NCBI GenBank assembly: GCA_003567655.1
Contig: PWZA01000057.1
Coordinates: forward strand, 1 to 40,470
DNA: 40,470 nucleotides
Direction: 5' to 3'
Source: Dehalococcoidia bacterium
GTDB lineage: Bacteria; Chloroflexota; Dehalococcoidia; GIF9; AB-539-J10
Made by a program: the position numbers and the translations under genes
The notes under the pieces: generated by a model
Told to the model about the DNA's origin: nothing
The model's database searches: none
Seen by the model: the letters and a program-made list of their open reading frames with translations, nothing else
Shown here: positions 6,349-14,954 of the stretch, piece by piece
Numbering within the stretch: the stretch's first letter is position 1
How the letters are laid out: each line of letters opens with the position of its first letter

Positions 6349-7383
6349 ATGAGCATCGAGCACATCCTGCCTGATTCTTGCACATCTCATCATGAGGCAT
6401 TGCGATTAGAGCTGGAGAAGATCATCGGCAGCAGCGCTTCGGCACTGACCGGTATGCTGCGATATCATATGGGCTGGCAGGATGAGCAGGGTTCTCCCTG
6501 CAGGGGAGAGTCGGGTAAGCTCATCCGTCCCGCGCTCTGTCTTCTTAGCTGCCAGGCGGTAGGTGGCGACATATCACGTGTGATACCGGCCGCCGCAGCC
6601 CTGGAACTGATCCATAATTTCTCGTTGATCCATGATGATATACAGGATGCCAGCAATGAGCGTCACCACCGACCGACTGTGTGGAAACTGTGGGGGACAC
6701 CCCAAGCGATAAATGCCGGCGATGCCATGTTCGCGCTTGCATATCGGGCTATGCTTGGACTAAGAGAGACGGGAACGGCTGATGAGAAGATCGCGTTTTC
6801 GGCGAAGATGCTCAGCATGGCCTGTTTGGAGCTTTGCGAGGGACAGTGCCTGGACCTTCAATACGAGAACCTTCTTGATGTTACCGTCGAGGGCTACCTT
6901 GACATGGTGAAGAAGAAGACAGCAGCGCTGCTTGCCGTGTCGGCTTCTCTGGGAGCATATACGGGCGGTGCGCGCGATGAGTTGGTTGACAAGTTCCACC
7001 TATTTGGCAAAGAACTGGGCATCGCATTTCAGATCCAGGATGACATAATGGGCATCTGGGGAATGGAGGAAGGCAGCGGCAAATCGCCCGGTGACATACG
7101 GCAGCGGAAGAAGACTCTTCCCGTGGTTTACGCATTGCAGCATGGCGTGGGTGGAGGAAGAGAGAGACTTGAGATGCTTTACGGGCAGGAGTCCATCGCA
7201 ACCGAAGATGTGCCGGAGGTTAAGCGACTGCTGGGTGAGTTCGGCGCCAGAGACTATGCCGAGGACCTAGCCGAGCGGCATTACTGCAAAGCCCTGGCGC
7301 TACTGGAAGCCACCGGGCTCGACCCCTCCAAGACAGCTCCACTTAGAGAGATGGCCTCTTTTCTGCTGCAGCGCGATTTCTAG
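6349..7383 (+). CDS. polyprenyl (geranylgeranyl/farnesyl) diphosphate synthase
   Basis: The enzyme condenses isopentenyl diphosphate with allylic diphosphates, supplying precursors for quinones, carrier lipids or isoprenoid lipids. At 344 aa it has the normal length. The first Asp-rich motif is complete (LIHDDIQDASNERHHRPTVW). The second reads QIQDDIMGIWG, so it keeps DD but has Gly in place of the third Asp, a variation also found in some short-chain actinobacterial-type synthases. GKSPGDIRQRKKTLPVVYAL follows as expected. Product chain length cannot be fixed from sequence alone. There is no clear ribosome site before the ATG. It is followed after 8 bases by pgk, whose ribosome site overlaps this gene's stop. 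Confidence 0.88.
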   Translation: MSIEHILPDSCTSHHEALRLELEKIIGSSASALTGMLRYHMGWQDEQGSPCRGESGKLIRPALCLLSCQAVGGDISRVIPAAAALELIHNFSLIHDDIQDASNERHHRPTVWKLWGTPQAINAGDAMFALAYRAMLGLRETGTADEKIAFSAKMLSMACLELCEGQCLDLQYENLLDVTVEGYLDMVKKKTAALLAVSASLGAYTGGARDELVDKFHLFGKELGIAFQIQDDIMGIWGMEEGSGKSPGDIRQRKKTLPVVYALQHGVGGGRERLEMLYGQESIATEDVPEVKRLLGEFGARDYAEDLAERHYCKALALLEATGLDPSKTAPLREMASFLLQRDF

Positions 7384-7391
7384 GAGGAAGA

Positions 7392-8582
7392 ATGTCGAAA
7401 AGGACTGTTGAAGACATAGAGGTTGCAGGCAAGAGGGTTCTGCTCAGAGTTGACTTTAACGTTCCGCTGAATACGGATACCGGTGCCATTGGCGACGATA
7501 GCAGAATTCGTGCTTCTATTCCGACCATCGAGTGTCTCGTCGACCGCAGAGCCAGGCTTGTCGTTTGTTCTCACCTGGGACGTCCCAAGGGCAAGGTCGT
7601 TGAGAACCTGCGTATGAGGCCGGTGGCAGAGAGGTTGTCGAAACTAATCGGTAGGCCGGTTGAGACAGCTTCCGATTGTGTAGGTCAGGACGTGGAAGGC
7701 AAGGCTAGCGTGCTTAGAGAGGGTGATATTTTGATGCTGGAGAATCTGCGCTTTCATCCCGAGGAAGAGTCGAACGATCCCCAGTTCGCCGGTAAGCTGG
7801 CCGGACTGGCCGAGATCTATGTCAATGACGCCTTCGGCACCGCTCATCGGGCGCATGCTTCCACGGTTGGAGTGGCGGAACTCCTGCCTGCAGTGGCCGG
7901 CTTTCTGATGGCAAGAGAGCTTGAGGTTATGGGGCGGCTGCTGCATGACCCGGAGAGGCCGTTTGCCTGCCTCATAGGCGGGGCGAAGGTCAGCGACAAG
8001 ATGAAGCTCCTGCAGAACATGTTGAGCAAGGTTGATATGATGTTCGTTGGTGGTGGCATGGCGGCCACTTTCTTGAAGACAAAAGGACATGAAGTCGGGC
8101 TCTCTTTGATGGAGGAGGGTATGCTCGGCCTGGCCGGCCGGTTGCTGCAGGAGGCGCGGAAGCTGGATGTGCAACTTCTGCTACCGATCGATGCAGTTGT
8201 GGCGAAGGAAATCAGGGCCGGAGCTTCAACCGAAGTGGTGCCGTCATCAGGTATTCCGGGGGATACCCATATCGGTGATATAGGCCCGGATTCGATCGAT
8301 CTCTTCTGCAGCAAACTGACAGGTTGCCGCACCATCATATGGAATGGACCTATGGGAATCTATGAGATGACTGAGTTTGCTCAGGGGACAAAGGCTCTGG
8401 CTGGCTTTCTGGCCACTCTCAGCGCCACCACGGTGATCGGCGGTGGTTCTACCGCTGAGGCGGTCCACGAGCTGGGGCTGGTCGACAGGATGAGTCACGT
8501 TTCCACGGGTGGTGGCGCCAGCCTGAAGTTTCTGGAGGGCGCGGTATTGCCTGGAGTAGAGGTCTTGTTGGATAAGGAATAG
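7392..8582 (+). CDS. pgk: phosphoglycerate kinase
   Basis: This glycolytic/gluconeogenic enzyme transfers phosphate between 1,3-bisphosphoglycerate and ADP. All landmarks of the family are present: RVDFNVPL, SHLGRPKG, LENLRFHPEEE, NDAFGTAHRAHAST, GGAKVSDKM, GGGMAATFLK, NGPMGIYE and the nucleotide-binding GGGSTAEAV followed by STGGGASLKFLEG. The 396-aa length is normal. The ribosome site (AGGAGGA) includes the stop codon region of the polyprenyl synthase gene, and tpiA follows after 14 bases, so the three are one operon. Confidence 0.97.
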   Translation: MSKRTVEDIEVAGKRVLLRVDFNVPLNTDTGAIGDDSRIRASIPTIECLVDRRARLVVCSHLGRPKGKVVENLRMRPVAERLSKLIGRPVETASDCVGQDVEGKASVLREGDILMLENLRFHPEEESNDPQFAGKLAGLAEIYVNDAFGTAHRAHASTVGVAELLPAVAGFLMARELEVMGRLLHDPERPFACLIGGAKVSDKMKLLQNMLSKVDMMFVGGGMAATFLKTKGHEVGLSLMEEGMLGLAGRLLQEARKLDVQLLLPIDAVVAKEIRAGASTEVVPSSGIPGDTHIGDIGPDSIDLFCSKLTGCRTIIWNGPMGIYEMTEFAQGTKALAGFLATLSATTVIGGGSTAEAVHELGLVDRMSHVSTGGGASLKFLEGAVLPGVEVLLDKE

Positions 8583-8596
8583 CAGGAGGTCGTGAA

Positions 8597-9403
8597 ATGA
8601 GAACACCGTTGATTGCAGGCAACTGGAAGATGAATACAACCGTCAGTGAGGCGACGAAGCTTGTCCTGGACATGCAGGGCGAACTCGATGGTGTAGAGGG
8701 GGTGGAGAAGGTTCTGTGCCCTCCGTTCGTATCTCTGTCCGCCGTAGAAGCTATCGTCCGGGGCTCGTCTGTCAAGCTTGGTGCTCAGAACATGCATTTC
8801 GAGGAGAAGGGAGCCTACACCGGTGAGATATCGCCATCCATGCTAAGACAGATGTGTCAGTTCGTCATATTGGGGCACTCCGAGAGGAGGATGTACTTCG
8901 GCGAGACTGATGAGATAGTCAACAGGAAGGTGAAGGCTGCTCTGGCAGGCGGGCTGAGGCCCATCCTGTGCATTGGGGAGCGATTGGAGGATAACGAAGC
9001 GGGCAGGACTGAAGAGGTGCTCAGGAGGCAGGTAACAGGAGATTTTCAAGGCATCGATCGCGCCGATGTGAGCCATGGTTCCGAGAGATGCGACGACGCA
9101 GGGAGAGATCTGGTGATTGCCTACGAGCCTGTCTGGGCCATCGGTACAGGCAAGGCGGCAAGCGGCAAGGAGGCCGTTGCCACTGTTCGGTTTGTTCGCA
9201 ATGTGCTTGCAGAACTGTGGGGGGTCGATACGACTCGAGGTGTGCGAATCCTTTACGGAGGCAGCGTCACCACTGCCAACATTGCCGAGTTCATCTCCGA
9301 TCCAGAGATCGATGGTGCCCTCGTCGGGGGGGCCAGTCTAAAAGCGGATGATTTCGTCGGCATTGTGCGGCAAACCGCTGAGATAAAAGGAAGTGCTAGG
9401 TAA
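8597..9403 (+). CDS. tpiA: triose-phosphate isomerase
   Basis: The enzyme interconverts dihydroxyacetone phosphate and glyceraldehyde 3-phosphate. Catalytic residues are visible: Lys in AGNWKMN, His in ILGHSERRMYFGE, and Glu in AYEPVWAIGTGKAAS (loop 6). The phosphate-binding RILYGGSV and GALVGGASL are also present. At 268 aa it is about 15 residues longer than typical, mainly through an insertion (FQGIDRADVSHGSERCDDAG) before the catalytic-Glu strand. The ribosome site AGGAGGT is 7 bases before the ATG. It is the distal gene of the polyprenyl synthase-pgk-tpiA operon. Confidence 0.97.
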   Translation: MRTPLIAGNWKMNTTVSEATKLVLDMQGELDGVEGVEKVLCPPFVSLSAVEAIVRGSSVKLGAQNMHFEEKGAYTGEISPSMLRQMCQFVILGHSERRMYFGETDEIVNRKVKAALAGGLRPILCIGERLEDNEAGRTEEVLRRQVTGDFQGIDRADVSHGSERCDDAGRDLVIAYEPVWAIGTGKAASGKEAVATVRFVRNVLAELWGVDTTRGVRILYGGSVTTANIAEFISDPEIDGALVGGASLKADDFVGIVRQTAEIKGSAR

Positions 9404-9513
9404 TCGGTTACAGGCAGGTTTGTTTCGCAGGGCAGACTAATGGAGCCGCTGATACGGCAGGCGCATAATCCGAGCACGCGCAATCATATCAGCCACCACA
9501 TTGCTACTGAATT

Positions 9514-10473
9514 ATGACGGGTGACCATTCAGGATTGATCGCTGTCGTCGGCCCCACTGCTGTCGGGAAAAGCGGGCTTGCGCTGCAACTGGCAGCCACT
9601 TTTCCGGCAGAGATAATAGGTGCCGATAGTCGCCAGGTTTATCGTTACATGGATATCGGCACTAGCAAGCCCGGTGCGGCAGAGATGGCATCGGTGACTC
9701 ACCATGTCATTGATGTGGTCGATCCCGACGAGGATTTCAGCCTCGCTATGTATCATAAACTGGCCACGAGAGCGATGAGAGCTATTCATGACAGGGGGAG
9801 GGTGCCGTTGCTTGTGGGTGGCAGCGGGCTTTATGTTTGGTCGCTGGTGGAGGGATGGAAGATACCCGAGGTAGGGCCCAACCAGGAACTGAGACGCAGG
9901 CTGGAAGCCAGGGCAGAGCAGGAAGATAGCCAGAGGCTTCATCAGGAACTGAAGGCCATAGATCCTGTGGCGGCAGCAAGAATCGATCCCGGTAACGCAA
10001 GGCGCGTCATAAGGGCCCTGGAAATCTACTATGTGACGGGCAGCCTCCCTTCCCATCTGCAGCGCAAGGAGACCCCCCGTTTCCCTGTCCTGATCATCGG
10101 CTTGACTCAGGACAGAGAAGAGCTATACAGACTGATTGATTGCCGTGTTGACAGGATGATAGAAGGAGGACTGGTCGAAGAGGTGGACCAGTTGATCAAG
10201 AGGGGATACAGCCCTTCGTTGCCCTCTATGTCTGGAATAGGTTACAGAGAGATGTGCCGGTTTCTCAGGGGCGAGATGACTTTACCGGAGGCTGTTGATC
10301 GGGTAAAGTATGAGACGCATAGACTGGTTCGCCGTCAGTATGCCTGGTTCCGGCTGAGTGATGAGAGGATCAACTGGCTTGAGATCGGTCATGCAGGATA
10401 CGGAACAGGCTCTGAGTCTTTCGCTGCTGTCCTGGACGAAGCGAAGCGCCTGGCGAATGACTTCATATCATGA
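9514..10473 (+). CDS. miaA: tRNA dimethylallyltransferase
   Basis: The enzyme adds a dimethylallyl group to N6 of A37 in tRNAs that read codons starting with U. The Walker-A P-loop is GPTAVGKSGLA. Family motifs ADSRQVYRYMDIGTSKP, THHVIDVVDPDEDFSLAMY and LLVGGSGLYVWSLVEGW follow in order, and the C-terminal half has YETHRLVRRQYAWFR. The 319-aa length is normal. The ATG has no obvious ribosome site. It lies 110 bases after tpiA, probably with its own promoter, and 120 bases before hflX, an arrangement seen in many bacteria (miaA-hflX). Confidence 0.95.
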   Translation: MTGDHSGLIAVVGPTAVGKSGLALQLAATFPAEIIGADSRQVYRYMDIGTSKPGAAEMASVTHHVIDVVDPDEDFSLAMYHKLATRAMRAIHDRGRVPLLVGGSGLYVWSLVEGWKIPEVGPNQELRRRLEARAEQEDSQRLHQELKAIDPVAAARIDPGNARRVIRALEIYYVTGSLPSHLQRKETPRFPVLIIGLTQDREELYRLIDCRVDRMIEGGLVEEVDQLIKRGYSPSLPSMSGIGYREMCRFLRGEMTLPEAVDRVKYETHRLVRRQYAWFRLSDERINWLEIGHAGYGTGSESFAAVLDEAKRLANDFIS

Positions 10474-10593
10474 GACCGGCAAATTGCGGACGAGTTCGAC
10501 TTAATTGGCATAATATGAGCAGGGGCTTGTTTTCGAGATCAGGAGGATGAGATAGGACAGAAGCTGTTTACTACTGAAGCCAAGACAGAACAG

Positions 10594-11712
10594 GTGCTCC
10601 TGGTAGGAGTAGGAAGTAAGGGTGGCGATCGTAATTGGTCTGTTGATGATTCTCTGCGGGAGCTATCCTATCTGGCCAGGACAGCGGGTGCCAAGGTCGT
10701 CGGCACCGTAAGTCAGAAGCTGGTTGCTCCCTCGTCTACCTACTATATGGGTAAGGGCAAGATCGAGGAGTTGATCGGCTTGAGGGAGCAGACCCCGTAT
10801 GACACTGTTATCTGTGATGATGAGCTCGCGCCCAGGCAGCAAAGAAACCTGGAAGAGGCACTGGGTGTCAGAGTAATCGACCGCAGCGCTCTGATACTAC
10901 ATATATTCGCTCAAAGAGCCCGAACTAGCGAAGGTAAGCTGCAGGTTGAACTGGCACAGCATCAGTACCTGCTGCCTCGGCTTGTCGGGCAGTGGCGTCA
11001 CCTGGAAAGGCTTGGCGGCGGAATCGGAACCAGAGGGCCGGGAGAGGCGCAGTTGGAGACCGACCGTCGCCTTATCTACAAGCGTATCAATCTCCTCAAG
11101 CACAAGATTGAGAGTGTGAGCAAGCAACGGTCACTTTACAGGAAGCGGCGTAAAGAACACAACGTACCGGTCGTGGCACTCGTGGGCTATACTAACGCTG
11201 GCAAGAGCACTCTGTTCAACTCTCTGAGCAAGGCCGGGGTTGATGCACAGGATAAGCTGTTCTCCACCCTGGATCCCGTTACACGTAGAGTCACTCTGCC
11301 CGATGGTCGGCAGTGCCTTATCACGGATACAGTTGGTTTTATTCACAAACTGCCACCTTCGATTATCGCTGCCTTCCGGGCTACTCTGGAGGAATTGGAA
11401 GAGGCCGACTTGCTATTGCATATAGTTGACATAACACACCCGAATGCTTCCAATCAGTGCCTGACCGTGGAGAAGATACTGAAGGAACTGAATCTGGACG
11501 AGAAACCGAGGCTTACTGTATACAACAAGCTAGACCTGTCGGTGGCAGGTGAGGCGGAACTGCAAAGACTGGCTGATGCTCCTCACCTGTATGAAGAGAT
11601 TCTGTTGTCCGGCGAGGCTGCAGCATTCATCTCTGCTGCCAAAGGCTGGCGGGTGGACGATCTTCTCAACAAGATTGCCGCCCATCTCATGGCGGCAGAG
11701 CAGTTACCCTGA
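10594..11712 (+). CDS. hflX: GTPase HflX (ribosome-associated)
   Basis: HflX is a GTPase that splits stalled ribosomes under stress. The N-terminal HflX domain is seen in YYMGKGKIEEL, APRQQRNLEEAL and VIDRSALILHIFAQRARTSE, with the linker GGGIGTRGPGEAQLETDRR. The G domain has G1 GYTNAGKST, G3 DTVGF and G4 NKLD. The track start is GTG at 10594, but it has no ribosome site. The upstream in-frame peptide KLFTTEAKTEQ continues the family's N-terminus. A strong AGGAGG (10541-10546) lies before an ATG that is out of frame and before an in-frame ATA (10552). The true start is probably 10552-10564, with a rare start codon or a small frameshift. It converges with the YggS-like gene, 4 bases apart. Confidence 0.93.
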   Translation: MLLVGVGSKGGDRNWSVDDSLRELSYLARTAGAKVVGTVSQKLVAPSSTYYMGKGKIEELIGLREQTPYDTVICDDELAPRQQRNLEEALGVRVIDRSALILHIFAQRARTSEGKLQVELAQHQYLLPRLVGQWRHLERLGGGIGTRGPGEAQLETDRRLIYKRINLLKHKIESVSKQRSLYRKRRKEHNVPVVALVGYTNAGKSTLFNSLSKAGVDAQDKLFSTLDPVTRRVTLPDGRQCLITDTVGFIHKLPPSIIAAFRATLEELEEADLLLHIVDITHPNASNQCLTVEKILKELNLDEKPRLTVYNKLDLSVAGEAELQRLADAPHLYEEILLSGEAAAFISAAKGWRVDDLLNKIAAHLMAAEQLP

Positions 11713-11716
11713 GCAG

Positions 11717-12391
11717 TCATTGATGACCCCGCTCACCGAATATCATGGTGCCTATTCTGATTATATTGGCGCCCTCCTCGATAGCTACCCTGTATGAGTT
11801 GGTCATGCCCATGGAGAGGTGTTTCATCTCCACATTGGGCAGTGCTAGCTCTCGTATCTCCTCGAATATCCTTCTTGTCCGTATGAAATAGGGCCTGGAG
11901 TCTTGCGGGTCTCCGGTATAGGGCCCCATTGTCATCAGGCCCATCACCTTAATGCTTCTCAGGCCCGACACATCTGTGATCAACTGCTCGGCATCTTCCG
12001 GAAGCACGCCGGCCTTCTGAGGCTCGCTTCCGCTATTTACCTCAATCAACACCGGCATTATCTTTTCCGCTTGAGCGCATCTTCTGTCGATCTCCCTGGC
12101 TATCTCCAGAGAATCCACAGTCTCTATCATGTCGAACAGTTCAACTGCCTTTCTCCTGATATTGTGTTTCTGAAAGGTGCCTATGAAGTGCCATCTCGCC
12201 TTTGTGCCCACCAGTGCGTGTGCCTCTTTCGCTTCCCGGACGTAGTTCTCTCCGATGATCTGTATTCCGGCCTCAACAGCGGTCAGCACCGCCTCGGGTG
12301 TTCTCGTTTTGGCCGCTGCTACCAGCTCAACTCCGCGGGGGATTTCGGCCAGAAGCCTGGCCACGTTCTGTTTAATGGCCTCTTTGTCCAC
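11717..12391 (-). CDS. YggS/PLPBP-family pyridoxal-phosphate homeostasis protein
   Basis: A one-domain PLP-binding TIM-barrel protein that balances free PLP and affects amino-acid metabolism. The PLP lysine is in ELVAAAKTRTPEAV. Other family segments are IGENYVREAKEAH, WHFIGTFQKHN, LIEVNSGSEPQKAG, LMTMGPY and HLSMGMTNSYRVAIEEGANIIRIGTMIFG. The track ORF extends to a GTG at 12538 (273 aa), but those extra 49 residues do not look like the family. Starting at the GTG at 12391 gives 224 aa, the usual size. Neither start has a good ribosome site, so this choice rests on homology. The gene is divergent from the recombinase gene. Confidence 0.9.
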   Translation of the reverse strand: MDKEAIKQNVARLLAEIPRGVELVAAAKTRTPEAVLTAVEAGIQIIGENYVREAKEAHALVGTKARWHFIGTFQKHNIRRKAVELFDMIETVDSLEIAREIDRRCAQAEKIMPVLIEVNSGSEPQKAGVLPEDAEQLITDVSGLRSIKVMGLMTMGPYTGDPQDSRPYFIRTRRIFEEIRELALPNVEMKHLSMGMTNSYRVAIEEGANIIRIGTMIFGERGHQ

Positions 12392-12636
12392 GAGATGATT
12401 GTAGTCTATGTAGCCTGCCGCTTCAAGGCCAGGGTAGCGAAGCCGACGGCAGGTCAGGCCGGTGCAAAATCGAGAATCGGGGAACCCGGTTCCGGTGGTA
12501 AAGGGCGGCTCGGTCTTTATGTAGTTCTGAAGGACCACGCAGGGCTTTTAGCGCTGCACACCCGTGGTTCCAGAGCAGAGTTGCAGTTGTACACTGTACA
12601 CCTAGGACTCGAGAATGCAGCAGAGCGTGACAAAGG

Positions 12637-12680
12637 TTGACAGAAGGCAGTTGACGCTATATTATAAGAGTGAGTATAAT
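12637..12680 (+). promoter_or_regulatory. two overlapping promoters of the Xer-type recombinase gene
   Basis: The first is TTGACA (12637-12642), 17 bases, TATTAT (12660-12665). The second is TTGACG (12651-12656), 18 bases, TATAAT (12675-12680). Both point at the recombinase gene, which starts at 12722. Confidence 0.65.
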
Positions 12681-12682
12681 AT
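12659..12682. repeat. perfect inverted repeat ATATTATA-N8-TATAATAT in the recombinase promoter
   Basis: Two 8-base arms face each other across AGAGTGAG and overlap the -10 boxes of both promoters. The size resembles a Xer-type core site or a dimeric operator. It also places a -10-like TATAAT on the minus strand, towards the YggS-like gene. Confidence 0.55.
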
Positions 12683-12721
12683 CCCTTACACTCAGTCGTG
12701 ACCTGCAAGGAGGTGTAACAG

Positions 12722-13660
12722 ATGCTCCCGCATGTCGATGATTTCTTGCTCAATCTACAGGCTAACAAGTACTCCGCTGAAACCATTTACAACTATGAAC
12801 GGGATCTCAATGTCTTCAGTAGTTTCCTGGACGAAAGCGATATTGACTTCGGCAAGCTCGATAAGCGCTCTATCACCTATTATAAGGCGTATCTGGTATC
12901 GCGGGATCGGAAGACAGCCAGCCTGAGAAGGCAAGGCGAGAGACAGCTGGACTCCAGATCCGTAAACCGGATGCTGTCCGCGTTGAGAGGCTACCTGCGC
13001 TATTTGATTGATATGGACTATCCCTGCCCCCTACCGCCCGAGGCAGTAAAGCTAACCAAGGCAGGCAGGAAGCACCCACAGGTGGCGGAGTTAGAGGATT
13101 TGATAAGGTTGGTTGAGGCGCCCAGTACCTTAGAGTCAGGTCTCAAGACAGCTTTGAGGAACCGCGCTATGCTTGAGGTTCTGTTTGCCACCGGTATGCG
13201 AATATCCGAGTTGTGTAACCTGGATCGGAATCAAATCGACGACACCGGGCGGATCTTTATCACCGGCAAAGGCAGAAAGCAGCGCTTTGTGTATCTTACT
13301 CCGCGGGCCAAGCAACACCTGGACTCCTATATAAACACCCGTCAGGATGATTGCCCAGCCCTGTTCGTCCCTTATGCTGGGAAAAACGTAACTAAGCCGC
13401 GCAGAAGGATCTCCACCAATTACCTTCAGGACAGGATCAAGAGATATCGAGAGAAGCTCAAGATAAACGTCCCCACCTCAGCGCATTCACTGAGGCACGG
13501 TTTTGCCACTTATCTGGCTGAGAAAGGCGCGAATCCCGCAGCACTCCAGATACTCCTGGGTCATGAATCCCTGGATACTACCACCCGTTACGTACATGCC
13601 TCCGACAGATACGCGGAGGAGACGCACCACAAATACCATCCCCTGGCCGAATCCGATTAG
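12722..13660 (+). CDS. tyrosine recombinase, XerC/XerD type
   Basis: A site-specific tyrosine recombinase of 312 aa, a normal length for Xer proteins. The N-terminal SAM-like core-binding domain covers about residues 1-100 (FLLNLQANKYSAETIYNYERDL). The catalytic domain has all active residues: Arg in LFATGMRISELCNL, Lys in ITGKGRKQRFVYL, HSLRHGFATYLAEKG (HxxR), His in LLGHESLDTTTRYVHAS, and the nucleophile Tyr in TRYVHA. The ribosome site AAGGAGGTG is 6 bases before the ATG. With no phage genes, no att repeats and no adjacent tRNA, a housekeeping chromosome-dimer resolvase is more likely than a mobile-element integrase, but which Xer it is cannot be said. Confidence 0.9.
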   Translation: MLPHVDDFLLNLQANKYSAETIYNYERDLNVFSSFLDESDIDFGKLDKRSITYYKAYLVSRDRKTASLRRQGERQLDSRSVNRMLSALRGYLRYLIDMDYPCPLPPEAVKLTKAGRKHPQVAELEDLIRLVEAPSTLESGLKTALRNRAMLEVLFATGMRISELCNLDRNQIDDTGRIFITGKGRKQRFVYLTPRAKQHLDSYINTRQDDCPALFVPYAGKNVTKPRRRISTNYLQDRIKRYREKLKINVPTSAHSLRHGFATYLAEKGANPAALQILLGHESLDTTTRYVHASDRYAEETHHKYHPLAESD

Positions 13661-13676
13661 AGCCGGCCAGGGGATG
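13637..13676. terminator. hairpin between convergent recombinase and glutamate dehydrogenase genes
   Basis: CATCCCCTGGCCG (13637-13649) pairs perfectly with CGGCCAGGGGATG (13664-13676) across a 14-base loop. The stem spans the recombinase stop codon and lies 22 bases from the convergent gdhA stop. There is no long U-run on either side, so it is a strong hairpin of probable bidirectional terminator function rather than a textbook terminator. Confidence 0.55.
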
Positions 13677-13697
13677 TGTTATGTAAAGCACCGGATT

Positions 13698-14954
13698 CTA
13701 GGGGAATATGCCTCTGGTACACATGGCAGTTGCGAGCTGTTTCAGCGCAGTCATATAGGCGGCCTTTCGCATGTCGACGCCCTCGCACTCGCTAATGCTT
13801 AATACTTGGTTAAAGGCATTGGTCATCAGTCTCCCCAGGTAGCTGTTGATCTGCGTTTCATCCCAGTAGAAGGACTGCAGGCCCTGTACCCACTCCAGAT
13901 ATGAGACTATGACGCCACCGGCATTTGCCAGTATGTCAGGAGCCACGAATATGCCCCTGTCAACCAGGATCTTGTGGGCTTCAGGCGTAGTCGGCCCATT
14001 GGCACCTTCTACTATTATGCGCGCCTTTACCGCGGATGCGTTACCCTTGTGAATCGCATGTTCCAGGGCTGCTACCACCAAGATGTCACATTTGAGCTCC
14101 AGTAATTCAGCATTGGTGATTGTTTCGGTATTCTGGCATCCTATGACGGAGCCCGTAGCCTTCTTATGGTTAACCACACTTTCCAGGTTTAAGCCCCCGG
14201 AACTGTAAACGCCACCACTGGAGTCGCTTATTCCCGTTACGCAGTAGCCTTCCTTGGCCAGAAGGTCTGCTGCCGTCGCCCCGACATTGCCGCATCCTTG
14301 AACTACAACGGTTGCCTCCTCTGGATCTATGCACAGATGTTTTGCCGATAACAAGGCGCTAACCATGGATCCGCGGCCGGTGGCCTCAAATCTACCTCGA
14401 CTGCCACCTATTTCTATGGGCTTCCCGGTAACGACTGCCGGTACTGAATAGCCTCGCCCCATGCTGTAAGTGTCCATAATCCAGGCCATTACCTGGGGGT
14501 TGGTGCCCACGTCAGGAGCCGGAATGTCGCTGTCGGGTCCCATTATCAGCGCGATGTCGGACGCGTATCGGCGAGTCAGTCGCTCGAGCTCACACTGAGA
14601 TAGCTTCTTCGGGTCGCAGATCACCCCTCCCTTGGCACCACCATAGGGAATCCCGGCAACCGCCGTCTTCAGGGTCATCAACGCTGCCAGGGCCCTCACC
14701 TCGTCAATGTTTACATCCGGGTGGTATCGTATTCCTCCCTTGCTCGGGCCCCGGCTATCGTTGTGTACGATCCTGAATCCCGTGAACACCTTCACCCCTC
14801 CATCGTCCATCTTCACCGGGAAGTTTACTGTCAACTCCCGCTCACAGTCCATCAGTCTCAAACGGCACTCGTCAGGTATGTTGAGCTGTCGGCAGACATC
14901 GTTTATCAGGGTCTTGACATTCTGGAATGCCTGCTCTTTCACGTCTTCACTCAT
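13698..14954 (-). CDS. gdhA: glutamate dehydrogenase (Glu/Leu/Phe/Val family)
   Basis: The enzyme interconverts glutamate and 2-oxoglutarate plus ammonia with NAD(P)H. The 418-aa length is that of hexameric bacterial/archaeal GDH. The substrate-binding segment is SKGGIRYHPDV, the catalytic Lys is in PYGGAKGGVICDPK, Asp is in APDVGTNPQVMAWIMDTYS, and the Rossmann fingerprint is VVQGCGNVGATAADLL. Leu or Phe dehydrogenases are shorter and lack this pattern. The ribosome site AAGGAGGTG lies 6 bases before the ATG. In this window it would link the Hut pathway's glutamate to 2-oxoglutarate, or assimilate ammonia. The NrpR-like regulator is next to it. I see no GGTA-N6-TACC site in its own upstream region. 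Confidence 0.95.
   Translation of the reverse strand: MSEDVKEQAFQNVKTLINDVCRQLNIPDECRLRLMDCERELTVNFPVKMDDGGVKVFTGFRIVHNDSRGPSKGGIRYHPDVNIDEVRALAALMTLKTAVAGIPYGGAKGGVICDPKKLSQCELERLTRRYASDIALIMGPDSDIPAPDVGTNPQVMAWIMDTYSMGRGYSVPAVVTGKPIEIGGSRGRFEATGRGSMVSALLSAKHLCIDPEEATVVVQGCGNVGATAADLLAKEGYCVTGISDSSGGVYSSGGLNLESVVNHKKATGSVIGCQNTETITNAELLELKCDILVVAALEHAIHKGNASAVKARIIVEGANGPTTPEAHKILVDRGIFVAPDILANAGGVIVSYLEWVQGLQSFYWDETQINSYLGRLMTNAFNQVLSISECEGVDMRKAAYMTALKQLATAMCTRGIFP

Noticed and set aside
12722-13660. Integrase of a mobile element
   Set aside because: No phage or plasmid genes, no att repeats and no adjacent tRNA. The flanking genes are ordinary chromosomal ones.
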